Shown here: one piece after another, positions 7,542 through 16,700 of the stretch
Numbering within the stretch: the first letter of the stretch is position 1
How the letters are laid out: the number at the start of each line of letters is the position of its first letter
DNA from: Candidatus Kuenenia stuttgartensis
GTDB lineage: Bacteria; Planctomycetota; Planctomycetia; Pirellulales; UBA1268
DNA length: 60,739 nt
NCBI GenBank assembly: GCA_945897435.1
Contig: CAMDFJ010000007.1
Span: 1-60,739 of the forward strand
Reading direction: 5' to 3'
Translations under genes and position numbers: made by a program
The notes under the pieces: model-generated
The model's input: the letters and a program-made list of their open reading frames with translations, nothing else
What the model was told of the DNA's origin: nothing
Databases searched by the model: none

Positions 7542-9608
7542 TCACTCTTCGCCTGCCACCGGGGGCGAGTCCGACGGGGCGGCGATCTGCGGAGCGGTGA
7601 AATAGACGTTGGTCGGCTGGTGCCAGTCTGCGGCCGGATCGCCCCCGCTCAGCACGAACTGGCTGAAGTAGTTTCGCTCGGCGTGTTTGGTTCCGTCGCC
7701 GATGTTGCGGTCGCGGTTATCCGCGCAGCGGTTGTTGAAAAACAGATTGTCGTGGGCCGTCTTGTCGCCGGCCCGGCCCCCAAGTCCGATGCCGCGGCCA
7801 TTCTGCAGGCAGAGATTGGCGGCGATCACGTTTGGGCCGGTGTTGCCCCCGACCGCCTCGTTCCAGACGTGGATGCCCGCGACCCGGTTTCGCTCGAGGC
7901 GGTTTCCGAAGACCACGTCGTGGCGGACCGCCTCCTCGACGAACAGTCCATGGCGACGGTTCCCGGAGCAGACGTTGAACAGCGCCGTGCAGTCGGGTGC
8001 CAGGGCATCGATGTCGATACCGTCGAGGCCGTTGTCGAGGCAGATGTTGTCGATGGCATGCACGTTGTTGGCGACATGGATCCAGATGCCCCGTCCGCCG
8101 CTGTCGGCGACCCGGCAGCCGCGGATGAACAGCGGCCGACCGCCGCGGCCCCGGGTGCTGATGCCGTCGAAGGCGGCTCCCCGCACGACCACGCCGTCGA
8201 TCAGGGCGATGCCTCCCCGGGTGGCGTTGATGCCGTGGAACACCTGCCGATCGGCGTCGAGCAGGCCTCCCGAAAACGATGCACAGCCGTCCTTGGGCAG
8301 CTGCACGACCTGTGTCGGCGGTGCCTTGGCATCGTAGGCGGGGTTGCGCGGCAGGCCCGGATCGGCCCGGATCGTGCCATCGAGCAAGACGCATGTGTTT
8401 GCCGGCAGTTTGAGCCCGTCGGGCGACCTCGAAACGTAATGCCCCGTGAGCGTGAGCACGATCACGTCCTTGGGACGCTTGGCCCGCTCGCCGTCGAGGG
8501 CGGTCTGGATGGCGGCGATGTCGGTCGGCGAGTTTTTGTCCTTCGATCCCGGCATGGGGAGATCCCGCCGGCCCATGCCGGGCACGATCATCGGCCGGGT
8601 GTGCGGATCGGCGGCGGTTGGTGGCTGAAACACCCGGAGCGGGTCGACGTTGCCGCTGGGCCGCATGCGGGAGTTTTGCACGAGCAGGTTGTCCTTGGTG
8701 CCGCTCCCGACCTTCACAGACGACTTCAGATCGTTGTTGAAGAGCAGGTTTCCGCTGCCGCCGATCAGGATCGCCCCGGTCGTGTCACCGCTGCGGTTTC
8801 CGGTCACGAGGTTGCGGCTGGCGGCCTTCGTCAGCGACAGCGTCGTGGTGTTGTCGTCGAACGTGTTGGCGGCGATCACGCCATGATCCGAGGCCGAGAG
8901 AATCCCGGTCTTGTTTCCCACGAGGTCGTTGCCGGCCACGACGCTGCAGAGCGACTGCATCGCCACGGCCATGCCGGTGTTGCCACCGAAATGGTTGTCG
9001 AGGCAGATGAAGCCGGCCGTGCTCGAGGCCTTCAGCCCGCTGCCGCAGTTCGAGATCCGGCAGCGGGTGAGGCTGCCGGCCTCGTTGATCGCCTCGGCGT
9101 TCCGGCCGACAAAGCTGACGCCAGTCGTGCCGCAGCCACGGATCTCGAGCCGATCAATGTTGACCCGGCCACTGTTCTCGATCGCGATGCCGCTGATGGC
9201 GAGGTCATGGCCGTCGATCACTCCGGCCGCGAGGCCGGCAGAGGAGATGAGCACGAGTTCCGCGTCGGCAACCGCGAGCAGGCTCTTGGCGGTCGGCTTC
9301 GGGGTCGCCTCGATCATCGCCCCCTGCTCGAACATCAGGCAGGTTCGCGATCCGAGCCTGAGCGGCTGGTCGCCGACCCTGACCGTGCCCGAGAGCCGGA
9401 CGAGGAGTATCGACTTGGCTGATTCCGAGCGGACCCGATCGATTCTGTGCTGCACATCGGCCGCCGAACCACCCTCGATCGAAAGTGACTTCTGCCCGAC
9501 CTCCGGGCCGGAGCCAGAGCCCGGGCCGGGGGGCGTGAAAAAAGGCTCCGCCGAGGCGACGCGTAATGCCAACAACGCCGTTGCAAAGGCCAGCGACGGT
9601 CGGATCAT
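7542..9608 (-). CDS. secreted parallel beta-helix repeat protein
   Basis: This 688-residue protein has a signal peptide (about residues 1-20, cleavage near ASA-EPF) and then a long series of right-handed beta-helix turns of the NosD / pectate-lyase-like type. The turns show repeated N, G and V ladders, such as NHFGGNTGMAV, NDLVGNKTGIL and NTFDDNTTTLSLTK. A glycine/proline-rich linker around residues 300-350 splits it into two helical halves. No catalytic residues are obvious. Proteins of this type bind or process polysaccharide or act as surface structures. Its ATG overlaps the TGA of the upstream lipoprotein gene (ATGA at 9605-9608), so it is translationally coupled as the last gene of the DUF1559 operon. 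Confidence 0.82.
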   Translation of the reverse strand: MIRPSLAFATALLALRVASAEPFFTPPGPGSGSGPEVGQKSLSIEGGSAADVQHRIDRVRSESAKSILLVRLSGTVRVGDQPLRLGSRTCLMFEQGAMIEATPKPTAKSLLAVADAELVLISSAGLAAGVIDGHDLAISGIAIENSGRVNIDRLEIRGCGTTGVSFVGRNAEAINEAGSLTRCRISNCGSGLKASSTAGFICLDNHFGGNTGMAVAMQSLCSVVAGNDLVGNKTGILSASDHGVIAANTFDDNTTTLSLTKAASRNLVTGNRSGDTTGAILIGGSGNLLFNNDLKSSVKVGSGTKDNLLVQNSRMRPSGNVDPLRVFQPPTAADPHTRPMIVPGMGRRDLPMPGSKDKNSPTDIAAIQTALDGERAKRPKDVIVLTLTGHYVSRSPDGLKLPANTCVLLDGTIRADPGLPRNPAYDAKAPPTQVVQLPKDGCASFSGGLLDADRQVFHGINATRGGIALIDGVVVRGAAFDGISTRGRGGRPLFIRGCRVADSGGRGIWIHVANNVHAIDNICLDNGLDGIDIDALAPDCTALFNVCSGNRRHGLFVEEAVRHDVVFGNRLERNRVAGIHVWNEAVGGNTGPNVIAANLCLQNGRGIGLGGRAGDKTAHDNLFFNNRCADNRDRNIGDGTKHAERNYFSQFVLSGGDPAADWHQPTNVYFTAPQIAAPSDSPPVAGEE

Positions 9609-10087
9609 TCGAGCGTCAGCGTGAAGGAGTTTGGACCATCCGGCGAGACGTCGGCCGTCAGCCCCGAGGTTTGGAACTCCTTGTACTTTGCCGGAAGAAG
9701 AGGCTTCTCGATCAGCGGGTAGTCGATGGTCGGGTCGGGGTTGGGAGGCAGGTTTTGGAGGAACTCGCTCTTGGTGACGCTGATCCGGTGGGGACCGGCC
9801 ACGACCCCCTCATATTCCTTGAACGTTTTCATCCGGAAAAAACCAGCGGAGTCGGTGTGGCCGATCGCCACCTTGCCACGGGCTTTATCATCCGGACTGT
9901 TCGACTCAAACATCACCGTGGCTCCGCCGCAGGGCTTGCCTTGATAGATCACGGTGCCCGTCGCAGAAAACACCTGCGGCCGCATCTTGGTCCATTTGTC
10001 GTCGACGCGTTTTGTGCAGCCGACGATCGTCGCCGTGAACAGGACGCAGATACAGGCGAGCCGAATTGCCGAGGTCCGAATGATCAT
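9605..10087 (-). CDS. small lipoprotein, carboxypeptidase-regulatory-like fold
   Basis: This 160-residue protein has a lipoprotein signal ending in IVGC, with lipidated C24. The body (about residues 43-110) follows the pattern of planctomycete carboxypeptidase-regulatory/transthyretin-like proteins: [17 protein letters not shown], a [11 protein letters not shown] strand and [11 protein letters not shown]. Such lipoproteins are commonly encoded right after DUF1559 pseudopilins. Both ends overlap neighbours as ATGA (10084-10087 and 9605-9608). It is probably membrane-anchored and facing the periplasm, perhaps a partner of the pilin-like product. No enzymatic function is evident. Confidence 0.83.
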   Translation of the reverse strand: MIIRTSAIRLACICVLFTATIVGCTKRVDDKWTKMRPQVFSATGTVIYQGKPCGGATVMFESNSPDDKARGKVAIGHTDSAGFFRMKTFKEYEGVVAGPHRISVTKSEFLQNLPPNPDPTIDYPLIEKPLLPAKYKEFQTSGLTADVSPDGPNSFTLTLE

Positions 10088-11241
10088 GGCATACCGGACC
10101 CCTCGCCGCCGTTGCGCGTGCCCAGAGCGCCCCAGACGCCCGCGATGCTGCTGCCCGTTGGACCGGCGCTCCCCTGGGTCGACGATGCGTCCGCGGTGCC
10201 ATTGTCGATCGTTTCAGCGATCCAGAGCACCGCTCCGTCGCCCATCATCACCTGAACGCCTCCGGGGTGTCTGCTTCGGGGAGGAACGACTGCCCGCTGC
10301 CAATCGGTGCTGTTGCCGCTATTACGGTTGGCACAGACCGGCCCGTTGGGCTGGAGCATCGTGTTGAAAAGCATGACGCGGCCTGCGTACATGTTGCTGC
10401 CCGGTACGACATATTCCCTGCCGTTCGCGGCCGGAGTGTAGCCAGTATCGCCCAGATAGACGGACCGGCAGGTTCGGGGACTGCGTTCTGCACTGTCGTT
10501 GGACGAGGTGTAGGTCGCCCACCTGTCGTTCACGACACGCCGCACATTCGATCCGTCGGTATAGAGGTTGCTGAAAGCAAACTCCGCCATGGCGATCGTC
10601 TTCGAGACGCCGTCTGTTGCGTCGCGGAAACGCACCCCCTTGTTGAGACCGAACAGGCCTCGGCCAACGCCTACCGGAGTGGTGGCCGGCGATGCCGCGC
10701 AGACCGTCCCTTCTTCGCACATCAGGTTGCCGAGTTTATCGCCCGCTGAGAGAAGGTAATTGCTGTGTCCCGCCTCGGTGGCGAGTGTTGGTGTCGATGC
10801 ATCCGAAGGACAGAGCGCGGTTTTGATCCGGGTTCGGAATATGGGATTCGACCCTGGATCCGGCCTCGTCCCTGAGGCGATGATCTGGTCGTAGAGGGTC
10901 GCCTGTTCGCAGAACGGAAGCATCGGGACGAAGCCGCTATAGCCACCGGAACCGGCCGGATAGGTCGTTCCATAGTTTGAGGAACTCGGTCCGCCGCAGC
11001 CATAGGGGAGCGAGTTCTTGGCGTCGTGATGGGCGTGCATCGCGATGCCGAACTGTTTCAGATTGTTGCCGCAGTTGGAACGGCGGGCCGATTCGCGGGC
11101 CGACTGCACGGCCGGAAGAAGGAGCCCGACGAGCACGCCGATGATGGCGATGACGACGAGCAGTTCGACCAGCGTGAAGCCCGGGGAACGAACGGCCTGC
11201 GGGGCCGTCGAAGGGCGGCAATGGAAGTCGGGAACGGCCAT
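10084..11241 (-). CDS. DUF1559 pseudopilin-like protein
   Basis: This 385-residue protein opens with a type IV pilin / pseudopilin N-terminal methylation signal ([20 protein letters not shown] near residues 21-40, with Glu at the +5 position), followed by a DUF1559 globular domain. Typical landmarks are [16 protein letters not shown] and the C-terminal [13 protein letters not shown]. These proteins are processed by a prepilin peptidase and displayed in the envelope. Planctomycetes carry large families of them with unclear roles. ATG at 11241 is preferred over the in-frame TTG at 11250. It is the first gene of a three-gene operon, with a palindrome and two hairpins in its upstream region. Confidence 0.9.
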   Translation of the reverse strand: MAVPDFHCRPSTAPQAVRSPGFTLVELLVVIAIIGVLVGLLLPAVQSARESARRSNCGNNLKQFGIAMHAHHDAKNSLPYGCGGPSSSNYGTTYPAGSGGYSGFVPMLPFCEQATLYDQIIASGTRPDPGSNPIFRTRIKTALCPSDASTPTLATEAGHSNYLLSAGDKLGNLMCEEGTVCAASPATTPVGVGRGLFGLNKGVRFRDATDGVSKTIAMAEFAFSNLYTDGSNVRRVVNDRWATYTSSNDSAERSPRTCRSVYLGDTGYTPAANGREYVVPGSNMYAGRVMLFNTMLQPNGPVCANRNSGNSTDWQRAVVPPRSRHPGGVQVMMGDGAVLWIAETIDNGTADASSTQGSAGPTGSSIAGVWGALGTRNGGEGSGMP

Positions 11242-11270
11242 TTTTTGCAAGTCCTACGCGGTGAAACAAG

Positions 11271-11327
11271 GAGCGGAGATTTCCCCCCGCTCTCTCTTTC
11301 AACGGTAGGCCTCTACGGCCGCCGTTG
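11271..11327 (-). promoter_or_regulatory. two hairpins in the DUF1559 upstream region
   Basis: Two inverted repeats lie between the palindrome and the DUF1559 start. One spans 11300-11327 (CAACGG/CCGTTG arms with an inner GGCC/GGCC pair). The other spans 11271-11292 (GAGCGG/CCGCTC). If transcription starts upstream they would structure the 5' leader. No known riboswitch was recognised. Confidence 0.3.
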
Positions 11328-11350
11328 CCATTAGCCAATTGGCTAATGGC
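11327..11350. promoter_or_regulatory. 24-bp perfect palindrome (putative operator)
   Basis: Positions 11327-11350 are a perfect palindrome centred on AATT, with core TTAGCCAATTGGCTAA. It lies 86 bases upstream of the DUF1559 ATG and covers the stop codon of the sensor kinase gene. A close relative is found at 18963-18986 between the PEP-CTERM gene and the response regulator gene. Sharing between two promoter regions favours a regulator-binding site over a simple terminator. Confidence 0.5.
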
Positions 11351-13661
11351 CCTTCAATTTCGATGTTTTCGTCGATGAAACGCCCGCCTCTGGCCTGGGT
11401 GAACCCTGCTCAGAAACATCGATCTGGGCGTCGTAGTCCAGCTTTTTGACCTTCGCCCTGATCCTTGTGCCGCTGCCTGTCACCGTTTCGACCGAAAACT
11501 TTCCACCGAGCCGTTCGATCCGCTCCCGCATCCCAGTCAGGCCGAAGTGGCCCTGATCCGGCCCAGCCTGCGTGCCCTCCGCAAACCCCCTGCCGTCGTC
11601 CGCCACGCTGAGTTCGACCGAACCCAAAAGAGGGTCGAACCGTGTCACAACGTCGATCTGGCCGGCGTCGGCGTGGGCGAGGGCGTTGTGGATCGCCTCC
11701 TGGGCCACGAGCAGCAGGTTGCCAGCCAGGAACTGGGGCAGTTCGAAGGGCTCACCCTTGACCTGCACGTCGATGTGCTCGGCATGGCCGTGGCCTGTCT
11801 GTCTGGCGATGGTCGCCAGCGAATCGGCGAACGAGGTGCCCGCGACCGGCATGGTGCGGAGGGCCCAGACCGAGCCGCGGAGTTCCTCGGCGGCGTGGTT
11901 GACCATCTTTTGGGCGACGGCGAGATGTTCCCAAGGGTCCCGGGCTGGAGTGTCGCCCGAGGCCCGGCAGGCGCCGAGCTGAAAGTCGATCCCACGGAGC
12001 GTCTGCAGCAGGGTGTCGTGGAGGTTGGCCGCGAGCCGGTTTCGTTCCCGCAGGGTCGCCTGGAACTCCACGGCCGCATTTCGTCGCGAGCCCATCTCCC
12101 GGGCCAAAATCGCCGATTGGGCGGCCATCTCCCGCCGCAACAGCCAGACCCAGGCGAGCATCCCGGCCAGGACCGCAAGGACTCCCGCCAGCAGGGCCGC
12201 CAGTCGCCGTGGCGTCCACCAGGAGGGCGTCGAGAGCACGCTGACATCGGCGATCGAACGGAGCTGGAGACCGACCTGCTGGAGCACGGGATCGGCGACC
12301 ACCGAGGCTGTCTCCTCGTCGCCATGCAACTGGATCTGCAGGACACCTGTGACCTCGACGTCGCTGCCCGGCGTCAACTGTCTGAAGGGCTCGATGTTGA
12401 ATCCCTCGAACACCGAGGGAACGACCGCCGCTCCGCTGGAGAGCGACAGCAGCACCATGCCGGGGCGGGTCTCTTTGATCTCGATGAGCCTGGCGGGAAA
12501 CGTCACCAGGCAGCCGTCGTAGCTCGTCGGCTCGGCGATGTCGGTCTTCATCCGGGCTTCGTTGTTGATTCTGACGACCTCATCGGGAGCGATCCGTACC
12601 GGTGTGAGCGGAGACTCGTGGCCGATTCGCCTCACGATCGCCTCGATGATTCCTGCCGCCTGACGGCTCATGTCGAGGAATCCGGCCACCTTGACGCGGT
12701 CGCCGGGCGTGAGCGAGATGGCGGAGGGCGTGTTGACCCGCAGGCCGACGAGACCCTGCTGGAGGTAGATGAACTGGCCGGGCACGGCGCAGGTGACGAT
12801 GCCCTCCGTCTGGATGCGGTGGCCCGTGATCGACTCGAACCTGTAGCCGCCGATTTCGTCGAGCGGAACACGCGGCGAGTCGAATGGCTCAGAAGGCGGC
12901 GATTCAATCACATCCAGATCTTCGGCAGAGGCGATCCAGATCGATGGGCAGAGAAAATCGCCGCGGGTGTTGCGGATCGCCCCGAGGACACCCACCATCC
13001 TCACCGTCGCGTCGACGATCTTTTCCGGGGGCATTGCGAGCAGCCGCTTGGAGAGTCGGGCGACCATGCGCCGTGACGCCACCTCGACCACGAGCTTCCA
13101 GTGGGGGCCGTCGTCTCGAAACCCCTGCACGATGCCCGACAGTTCAACCCGCTTGCAGTTGTCGGCACCGTGAAAGAGCCGGGCCGGCTCCGGCCTGGAC
13201 GGCGGCGGCGATTCAGCAGGGCCGAGAACCCGCATCTTCTGGAGCATGATGACCGGGGCGTAACCACCCCGGTCGAGCATGCCGGTCACCTCGACCTCCT
13301 CGCCGAGCGGGAGCGAATTGCGGAGCTTGACCCAGTGCTCGTCGCCGGCGAGGTGCATCGCCTTCACATAGATGCCCGCCGTGTCATCCTGGATCGCGAA
13401 GAAAAACTGATCTGCGTCAGCGAGTGTCACGATACCGCGGGTCGTCAGGCTCGCGGTCCGGCTCCTCGCAGCCGCCGGAAGCGAGAGAATCTCGGCGATC
13501 GGCGTGATGCGGACAGCCGGAGATTCGCCGACCGGAACGGCTGACGGGCGGACATTCTCTTCACCGACGTCGCCGCGAACAATGGCTCCAGAACAGAGCA
13601 ATGCCGCGACAACGAGCCAGCAAGGGATTAGCCCAGCCCTGATCCGATGCCTGAAGTCCAT
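11343..13661 (-). CDS. NarL-family sensor histidine kinase with periplasmic sensor repeats
   Basis: This 772-residue protein has a signal/anchor segment at about residues 8-30 and a long extracytoplasmic region with several OB-fold-like modules (for example LTTRGIVTLADADQFFFAIQD and TEGIVTCAVPGQFIYLQQG). A transmembrane helix lies near residues 485-510. The HisKA_3 dimerisation box RNRLAANLHDTLLQ holds the phosphorylated His548. The HATPase has an N box (AQEAIHNALAHA), a G1 box (VADDGRGF) and a G2-like block (GHFGLTGMRERI). It presumably senses an envelope signal and phosphorylates a NarL-type regulator; the one at 19071 is the obvious candidate. It lies 78 bases downstream of the PEP-CTERM gene on the same strand. 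ATG at 13661 lacks a clear ribosome-binding site. Confidence 0.88.
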   Translation of the reverse strand: MDFRHRIRAGLIPCWLVVAALLCSGAIVRGDVGEENVRPSAVPVGESPAVRITPIAEILSLPAAARSRTASLTTRGIVTLADADQFFFAIQDDTAGIYVKAMHLAGDEHWVKLRNSLPLGEEVEVTGMLDRGGYAPVIMLQKMRVLGPAESPPPSRPEPARLFHGADNCKRVELSGIVQGFRDDGPHWKLVVEVASRRMVARLSKRLLAMPPEKIVDATVRMVGVLGAIRNTRGDFLCPSIWIASAEDLDVIESPPSEPFDSPRVPLDEIGGYRFESITGHRIQTEGIVTCAVPGQFIYLQQGLVGLRVNTPSAISLTPGDRVKVAGFLDMSRQAAGIIEAIVRRIGHESPLTPVRIAPDEVVRINNEARMKTDIAEPTSYDGCLVTFPARLIEIKETRPGMVLLSLSSGAAVVPSVFEGFNIEPFRQLTPGSDVEVTGVLQIQLHGDEETASVVADPVLQQVGLQLRSIADVSVLSTPSWWTPRRLAALLAGVLAVLAGMLAWVWLLRREMAAQSAILAREMGSRRNAAVEFQATLRERNRLAANLHDTLLQTLRGIDFQLGACRASGDTPARDPWEHLAVAQKMVNHAAEELRGSVWALRTMPVAGTSFADSLATIARQTGHGHAEHIDVQVKGEPFELPQFLAGNLLLVAQEAIHNALAHADAGQIDVVTRFDPLLGSVELSVADDGRGFAEGTQAGPDQGHFGLTGMRERIERLGGKFSVETVTGSGTRIRAKVKKLDYDAQIDVSEQGSPRPEAGVSSTKTSKLKGH

Positions 13662-13739
13662 GCAGCCAATATACAGCCCAATACCGGCTCGAACCCCAGC
13701 GAATGAGGTGACCCGGCCAGGCGTTCCTGCGGAGATGAA

Positions 13740-16700
13740 TCAGGCCGCACGCCGGCGGTGGGCCGACAGGGCCGCGATCGCGACACCGATGCCGGTGATC
13801 ACGATCGCCGACGGTTCGGGCACGACGACCATCTGCATCTGCATCACCTGCCCGCCATTGGCGGCGACCGTGGAAACGGTGACCGACTTGGAAGCATCGT
13901 ACTGGGCGAGGGTCTGGTAGGAGAGGCCGTTGTAGAGCACAGACCCGCCGACATCCTCAACGAAGTAGTTGAACGTCGCCCCCGAGATGCTCGAGAGGAA
14001 GTCCGACGCGGTGTTCGTGAAGAATCCGCCTGTCAGCGTGCCGAGTCCCACGGCGGACTGCGAGAAGTAGACGTTCACTGCGTTGGCCGATGAAAGCGAA
14101 CTGAGAAACGCAGTGCCGCCGGTCAGTTTCAGCAGGTCGTTGCCGCTGTTGGCGACGTTTGAGTAGTCGGGATTGGCCTGATTGAATTCGAACGCGAAGC
14201 CGGTGCCAGCCGAGGGATCGAGCGCGATGGCCGAGAGAATTCCGGGGGAGTTACCCGGACCGACGAGGCCGGCACCGGCGAGCGTACCGGCGAGCGTGCC
14301 CGTGCCGCCGAGCGAGGCACCTGCCGCCACGGAAACGTTCGGGCTCTGCAGGCTGCCGTTGACGACAAGTCGGCCGTTGCTCACCGTTGTGTCGCCCGTG
14401 TAGGCGTTCGCCCCCAAGAGCGTGAGCGAGCCGGTGCCGATCTTGTTGAGGGCCGCTGTCGTCGTGCCACCGATGGCGTTGGCAAACGAGACGTTGTTGC
14501 CGTTGGTGTCGAGCGTGGCGACGGTGCCCGCCTTCGTGTCGAACGTGAGCCGATCCGAAATGTCGGCCGTGTTGCCAGTCGCCCACTGGAGCGTGCCGTA
14601 GCCGACATTGCTATCCGTGCGGGTCGTGCCCGAGCCGATCGTGATCGTGCCTGTGCCAAGATTCACGGCCGAGGCGAAGTTGAGCGTGCCGTACATGACG
14701 CGGGTACCGCCTGAATAACTGTTGGTGCCGCGGAGTGAGAGAGTTCCGCTGCCGTTGGCCTTCGAGAGCGTCGCGGCCCACGTGCCGGTGTTGGTGATGT
14801 TGCTGGCGAACGTGACGTTGTTTGCGCCGGTGTCGAAGTAGCCGGTCATCGCTGCCGACCCGGTGCCGATCTGGAGCCGGCCGGAGATGTCGTCCGTATT
14901 GCCGGGCGCCCACCGCAATTCGCCGTTCGTCATCTGGACGGTGCTCGCCGTGGGAATGGCGCCGCTCGTGAATGCCAGGGTATTTTGATTGACATTGGTC
15001 GGGCCGGTGTAGGTATTCGCGCCGGAGATCGTCCAGGTTCCGTTCCCCTGCTTTCTGACGCCGACAACGCTTCCGACACCGTCGGCAATGACTCCGCTGA
15101 ATTCCCCGGAAGCGGTATTCCCGGCGTTGAGTGTGAACGTCTTGGCACCGCTGCCGGTGACGACCACACCTCCCGAGATCGAAAGAGTGCCGGAGTCGAG
15201 TTGCAGCGTGCCGCCGCCGGACGTGCCGGCGAGTGCGATCACCTTGTCGGACGTCTCAGAGGCCCCGAGCCATCGCAGCGTGCCGCCGTTGGTCGTCGAT
15301 CCGAGTGAGATCGTGCCACTGGTGCCGATGGAACTCGCCGCGCCGGCCATGCCGATCTTTGCGACATAGAGCGTGCCCTGATTCACCGAAACACTGCCGG
15401 TGAAGGCACTGGTTTCAGACGTCAGATACCCGCTGCCGGCACCGGTTTTGACGAATGAGATCACCGAACTGCCCGCACCAGCCGGGATTGCGCCCTCGAG
15501 CCTGACGTTGCCTGAACCTCCGAGCGTGAGCGTCTTGGCGCCTTCGTTCGGCGCGGTCCAGTCGCTCGTGATCGTGAGCTGCTGGCCGCTCGTCGCCGAG
15601 TTGATCGTCGCCCCGCCGGTCGCCCCGCCGAGGGCAAATGCCCGGTTCGTCGACTCCGTGCCACTGCCCGTCCAGGTGAACGTTCCCGAAGTCGCTGCGT
15701 TGCCGAGCGAGATCGTGCCCCCTGAGCCGAGGACGCCGTTCAAACCACTGTTCCCCACAGTCGACGACGTCAGCAGGCCCCGCTGGACGTTCAGACCGCC
15801 TGAGAAACTGTTGCCGGTGTTGGTGAGCTGGAGCGTGCCGTTGGCGAGCGTGACGGCGCCCGAGCCACTGATGAGCGTGCCGACGTTTCCACCCTGATTG
15901 TCGGTGCGGGCGAAGACGAGCGAGCCTCCCAAGTCCACTGCGATACCGCTGGTGGAGGCGATCGATCCCGTTGTGCCGCCATTGCCGATCTGCAGCGAGC
16001 CGCCGTCGATGGCCGTCGCACCCGTATAGCTGCTCGAGCCGGTGAGGATGAACGTGCCAGTGCCCGACTTCGCCAGGCCGCCCGTGCCCGCGATCGCACC
16101 GGAGAACGAGGTCGACGTGTTGTCGCCACCAGTCGTGAGCGTGTTGCCGCCGAGCGTGACCGATCCAGCTCCGGCGAGCGAGCCGATCGCGTCGCTGCCG
16201 CCGAGGGCGAACGTGGCGGCACTTTGGACGGTGACGGCAGCAGTGTCGGCAAGCACGTCCGCTCCGGTCGTCGAGAGTGTGCCGTCATTGACGTTCACGG
16301 CACCCGTGAGGGTGTTGGCACCGCCAAGCGAGAGCACGCCCGCTCCGGTCTTCGTGAGGCCGGCGGATCCGGAAAGATTACTGTTGATCGTCGTGGTGCC
16401 CGCCGACGCGGTGAGCGTGTTTTTGGCCGAATCAACGCCGCCGAGCGCTATTTCGCCGCCGGTGACGGTGTAGCCGCCGACATTGAACAGCATCCCGTTG
16501 TTCGCCGATACACCACCGGCATCGACCGTGACCGTGCCGGGAGTGCCCGAGAAGTCAGCTGCCTTGGCCGGGTTCCAGGCACCACCGCTCCAGTTCGTGC
16601 CGCCGGTGGCCGTCCATGCCCCGTCTCCACCGGTGCCATTGAGCCAGTTGAGTAGCTGGGCGGCGGTGTAGGTGATATTGATGTCGTTGCCCGCACTCGC

